Source: an uncultured Oscillospiraceae bacterium (GTDB taxonomy: Bacteria; Bacillota; Clostridia; Oscillospirales; Oscillospiraceae). Taken from it: a stretch of DNA of 7,228 nt. Of this stretch, positions 5,596-7,228 are shown piece by piece; the first letter of the stretch is position 1; every line of letters begins with the position of its first letter. The stretch spans positions 1-7,228 of the forward strand of contig CAKUCT010000098.1 in assembly GCA_934643765.1 (NCBI GenBank), written 5' to 3'. Both the position numbers and the translations under genes were made by a program. The notes under the pieces were generated by a model, which was given only the letters and a program-made list of their open reading frames with translations, was not told where the DNA came from and searched no databases.

Positions 5596-6495
5596 ATGGA
5601 TACGCTGTATGTGTTATATAACCCGCTGGCCGCGTCTGGAACCGGAACGGCCAGCGCGATGAAGCTCAAGGAAAAGCTGCCGGAAAAGAAGCTGGAATTT
5701 CACAATCTGCTGGAGACGGAGGTCGCTTCCTTCCTGGACGCCATCGGCCCGGAGGCGGCCGTTGTGGTCTGCGGCGGTGACGGAACGCTCAATCATTTCA
5801 TCAACGACGCGCAGGGACGCCTGGCGGGCCGCGAGGTCTATTATTACGCCACCGGCACCGGCAACGATTTCCTGCGTGACATTGGCGCGCAGGCGCAAGA
5901 TGGGCCGGTCCGCATTGACCGGTACCTGCAGACGCTCCCGAGCGTAAGCGTGAACGGGCAGACGCGGCTGTTTCTCAACGGCATCGGCTATGGCATTGAC
6001 GGCTATTGCTGCGAAGAGGGTGACCGCCGGCGCGAGGCCGGAGAAACCAAGATCAACTACACGAAAATTGCCATTTCCGGCCTGCTATTCCACTACCATC
6101 CGACAGGCGCCACCGTCGCAGTCGATGGGAAGACGTATGATTTTAAGCACGTCTGGCTGGCGCCGACGATGTTTGGCCGGTTTTATGGCGGCGGCATGAT
6201 GCCGGCGCCTGCGCAGAACCGCCTGTCAGAAAAGGCGCTGGTCTCCGTGATGATTTTCCACGGCTTCGGAAAGCTCCGCACGCTCGCAGTATTCCCGTCC
6301 ATTTTCAAGGGCGAGCATATCAAGCACCGCGCGATGGTGCAGGTGCTGACCGGCGAGCAGATTCATGTGGCCTTCGACCGGCCGACGCCCTTGCAGATTG
6401 ACGGCGAGACGGTTCTGAACGTGACAGAGTATACAATCTCGGCGCACGCAAAGGCGTCCGTTTCCGCCGGAGAAAAAACAGGTAGCAATTTCTGA
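5596..6495 (+). CDS. Diacylglycerol kinase-family lipid kinase (YegS/BmrU type)
   Basis: This 299-residue cytoplasmic enzyme has the DAGK catalytic-domain hallmarks: 'YNPLAASGTG' (8-17) as the N-terminal nucleotide-binding loop, 'VCGGDGTLN' with GGDGT at 60-64, 'ATGTGNDF' (85-92), and the C-terminal-lobe motifs 'FYGGGMMPAPAQN' (196-208) and 'QIDGE' (267-271). The family uses ATP to phosphorylate diacylglycerol, undecaprenol-like or sphingoid lipids; the precise substrate is not readable here. Length is normal for the YegS/DgkB group. GGAG 5 nt upstream fixes the start. It is the last gene of the envelope block. No intrinsic terminator with a T-run follows; the glmS promoter starts within the last codons. 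Recycling diacylglycerol at the membrane would suit its membrane-protein neighbours (inference). Confidence 0.9.
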   Translation: MDTLYVLYNPLAASGTGTASAMKLKEKLPEKKLEFHNLLETEVASFLDAIGPEAAVVVCGGDGTLNHFINDAQGRLAGREVYYYATGTGNDFLRDIGAQAQDGPVRIDRYLQTLPSVSVNGQTRLFLNGIGYGIDGYCCEEGDRRREAGETKINYTKIAISGLLFHYHPTGATVAVDGKTYDFKHVWLAPTMFGRFYGGGMMPAPAQNRLSEKALVSVMIFHGFGKLRTLAVFPSIFKGEHIKHRAMVQVLTGEQIHVAFDRPTPLQIDGETVLNVTEYTISAHAKASVSAGEKTGSNF

Positions 6496-6511
6496 AACTT
6501 TATACTATAAT
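6483..6511 (+). promoter_or_regulatory. glmS promoter (strong -10, weak -35)
   Basis: A perfect TATAAT lies at 6506-6511, 11 nt after the lipid kinase stop. The best -35 at 17 nt is TAGCAA (6483-6488), which matches the consensus at only three positions. A second hexamer, TATACT, overlaps at 6501-6506. Transcription would start near 6517, at the base of the hairpin at 6515-6542, producing a leader of about 260 nt ahead of glmS. Confidence 0.65.
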
Positions 6512-6514
6512 GGG

Positions 6515-6542
6515 GATACCCACGGCGAAAGCCGTGGGTATC
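6515..6542 (+). other. Perfect 12-bp GAAA-tetraloop hairpin at the 5' end of the glmS leader
   Basis: GATACCCACGGC (6515-6526), GAAA, GCCGTGGGTATC (6531-6542) is a mismatch-free stem closed by a GNRA tetraloop. No T-run follows, so it is not a standard terminator for the upstream gene. Placed at the predicted transcription start, it would form at or within one or two bases of the 5' end of the glmS mRNA, where such stems can protect RNA from decay. Confidence 0.7.
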
Positions 6543-6561
6543 GCAGAATAGAAAGGAGGCT

Positions 6562-6612
6562 ATGGCAAACGCCATCATAAGCGCCAGTGCCTGCCGGGCT
6601 CCGGCAGGATAA
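6562..6612 (+). CDS. Possible 16-codon leader ORF overlapping the glmS ribozyme
   Basis: AAAGGAGG (6552-6559) is a near-perfect Shine-Dalgarno sequence followed by ATG at 6562 and 16 sense codons (MANAIISASACRAPAG) ending at TAA 6610-6612. The expected ribozyme cleavage site falls inside codon 7. The GGAGG-ATG spacing is only 2 nt, and the start sits in a small hairpin (ATGGC 6562-6566 with GCCAT 6571-6575), so efficient translation is doubtful. Confidence 0.2.
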   Translation: MANAIISASACRAPAG

Positions 6613-6753
6613 CGAGGGGAAACGTGATCGAAAATTCGGCGGATGCGTTTCCGTGCTGCCCTGTGCGCGTGACGCAGTCAGAAATATGCGGGTAACCGCA
6701 AAACAGAGGGGCTGCGAACAGGAAGCAGGCGAATATCTGCGAGTTTGTCCTGA
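6580..6753 (+). ncRNA. glmS ribozyme/riboswitch (glucosamine-6-phosphate activated)
   Basis: This self-cleaving RNA uses glucosamine-6-phosphate as cofactor, so the product of GlmS destroys its own mRNA. The conserved core is visible: 'AGCGCC' at 6580-6585 with cleavage expected between A6580 and G6581; the P1-type stem CCTGCCGG/CCGGCAGG (6590-6597 with 6601-6608); 'ACGAGG' (6612-6617) and 'ATCGA' (6627-6631); stem GGAAACG/CGTTTCC (6618-6624 with 6646-6652) enclosing 'TTCGGCGGATG' (6635-6645), a signature core segment. Outer helices are TGCG/CGCA (6664-6676), TGCGG/CCGCA (6687-6700), and the P4/P4.1-like pair CAGGA (6719-6723) with TCCTG (6748-6752) around GCAG/CTGC with the conserved GCGA. 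It lies directly upstream of glmS, as in other Firmicutes. Helix names are assigned by eye. Confidence 0.95.
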
Positions 6754-6769
6754 ACTTTTTCTCAGGAGG
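6748..6769 (+). promoter_or_regulatory. Hairpin overlapping the glmS ribosome binding site
   Basis: TCCTGA (6748-6753) and TCAGGA (6762-6767) are perfectly complementary around an 8-nt loop, and the right arm contains the first four bases of the AGGAGG ribosome binding site (6764-6769). The left arm is the same TCCTG that closes the last ribozyme helix with CAGGA at 6719-6723, so the two pairings exclude each other. Confidence 0.4.
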
Positions 6770-6778
6770 AACTTCTTT

Positions 6779-7228
6779 ATGTGTGGTATTGTTGGATATA
6801 TCGGGAAAGAGCAGGCGGCGCCGATTCTTCTGGAGGGTCTGGAGCGGCTGGAGTACCGGGGCTATGATTCCGCGGGAATCTGCGTGGCGTCGGATGGGAA
6901 GCTGGACGTCGCAAAATGCAAGGGGCGGCTGTCCAATCTGGAAGAGAAGACCGCAAACGGCGCGCTCATGCGCGGCACGGTCGGCATCGGCCACACCCGC
7001 TGGGCAACCCACGGCGAACCGAACGATATCAACTCCCATCCGCATCTTTCCCAGAACGGGAAGGTTGCGCTGGTTCACAACGGCATTATTGAGAACTATC
7101 TGGAAATCCGCGAATTTCTGGAGGAGCAGGGCGTGCGCTTTACGTCGCAGACCGACAGCGAGGTCGTCGCGCAGCTGCTGGAATACTGCCTGGGGCTGGA
7201 GGAAGTGCACTCGATGCAGGACGCCATC
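6779..7228 (+). CDS. glmS: Glutamine--fructose-6-phosphate aminotransferase, N-terminal part (partial)
   Basis: The 150 visible codons, open at the right edge, encode most of the glutaminase (class II amidotransferase) domain. The full enzyme makes glucosamine-6-phosphate from fructose-6-phosphate and glutamine, the first step towards UDP-GlcNAc for peptidoglycan. C2, which becomes the N-terminal nucleophile once Met is removed, lies in 'MCGIVGYIG'. Glutamine-site motifs follow: 'EYRGYDSAGI' (25-34), 'GHTRWATHG' (71-79), 'HNGIIENY' (100-107) and 'TDSE' (125-128). AGGAGG 9 nt upstream fixes the start. The sugar isomerase (SIS) domains would lie right of the window. Expression should be controlled by the glmS ribozyme in its leader. 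Confidence 0.97.
   Translation, partial: MCGIVGYIGKEQAAPILLEGLERLEYRGYDSAGICVASDGKLDVAKCKGRLSNLEEKTANGALMRGTVGIGHTRWATHGEPNDINSHPHLSQNGKVALVHNGIIENYLEIREFLEEQGVRFTSQTDSEVVAQLLEYCLGLEEVHSMQDAI

Noticed and set aside
6515..6542. Hairpin as a terminator of the lipid kinase gene
   Set aside because: The stem is strong but is followed by GCAGAATAG with no T-run, and it lies just downstream of a TATAAT box.
6575..7210. Long minus-strand frame opposite glmS
   Set aside because: It is antisense to the glmS ribozyme and glmS coding region, both firmly identified on the plus strand.
1..7228. CRISPR arrays, IS elements, attachment sites, tRNA or rRNA genes, anti-phage systems
   Set aside because: I saw no regularly spaced repeats, transposase or integrase motifs, cloverleaf genes or defence-type domains. 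The gene content is chromosomal housekeeping.

Overview
The window looks like a chromosomal segment from a G+C-rich, spore-forming member of the Clostridia, probably Oscillospiraceae-like. The evidence is a divergent gene whose product resembles the membrane part of SpoIIE, a glmS self-cleaving riboswitch in front of glmS (a Firmicutes hallmark), strong AGGAGG-type ribosome binding sites, and G/C-rich third codon positions. I see no IS element, phage gene, tRNA, rRNA or CRISPR array. The genes are mostly ordinary housekeeping genes. The unusual material lies at gene junctions and in leader RNAs.

Layout. Positions 1-472 (minus strand) hold the 5' part of a polytopic membrane protein, most likely spoIIE. 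It diverges from a plus-strand block starting with a clear promoter (TTGCAC-N17-TACAAT) and a CYTH-domain triphosphate-tunnel protein (634-1239). Next comes nicotinate phosphoribosyltransferase, pncB (1310-2761), with its own candidate promoter whose -10 is embedded in a perfect palindrome. The pncB stop codon overlaps by one base the start of a six-helix membrane protein. That frame then runs without a stop into a TetR-family regulator (2761-3957), although the regulator also has its own strong ribosome binding site and start at 3376. A strong intrinsic terminator (3983-4016) closes this block.

A second block of three closely spaced genes follows: a DUF308/HdeD-like membrane protein (4103-4699), a CmpB-like 'ABC-transporter type IV' membrane protein with a coiled-coil tail made of four 11-residue repeats (4714-5577), and a DAGK-catalytic-domain lipid kinase of the YegS/BmrU type (5596-6495). 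Their spacing suggests one transcript devoted to the cell envelope.

The last block is glmS. A TATAAT box at 6506-6511 should start a roughly 260-nt leader. The leader carries, in order, a perfect 12-bp GAAA-capped hairpin, a Shine-Dalgarno-like stretch with a 16-codon mini-ORF, the glmS ribozyme (cleavage expected between 6580 and 6581), and a hairpin that could occlude the glmS ribosome binding site and shares a strand with the last ribozyme helix. glmS itself (from 6779) runs off the right edge.

The points most worth a second look are the membrane-protein/TetR fused frame with its A6 tract, the palindrome on the pncB promoter, the extra elements of the glmS leader, and the 11-residue repeat tail of the CmpB-like protein.
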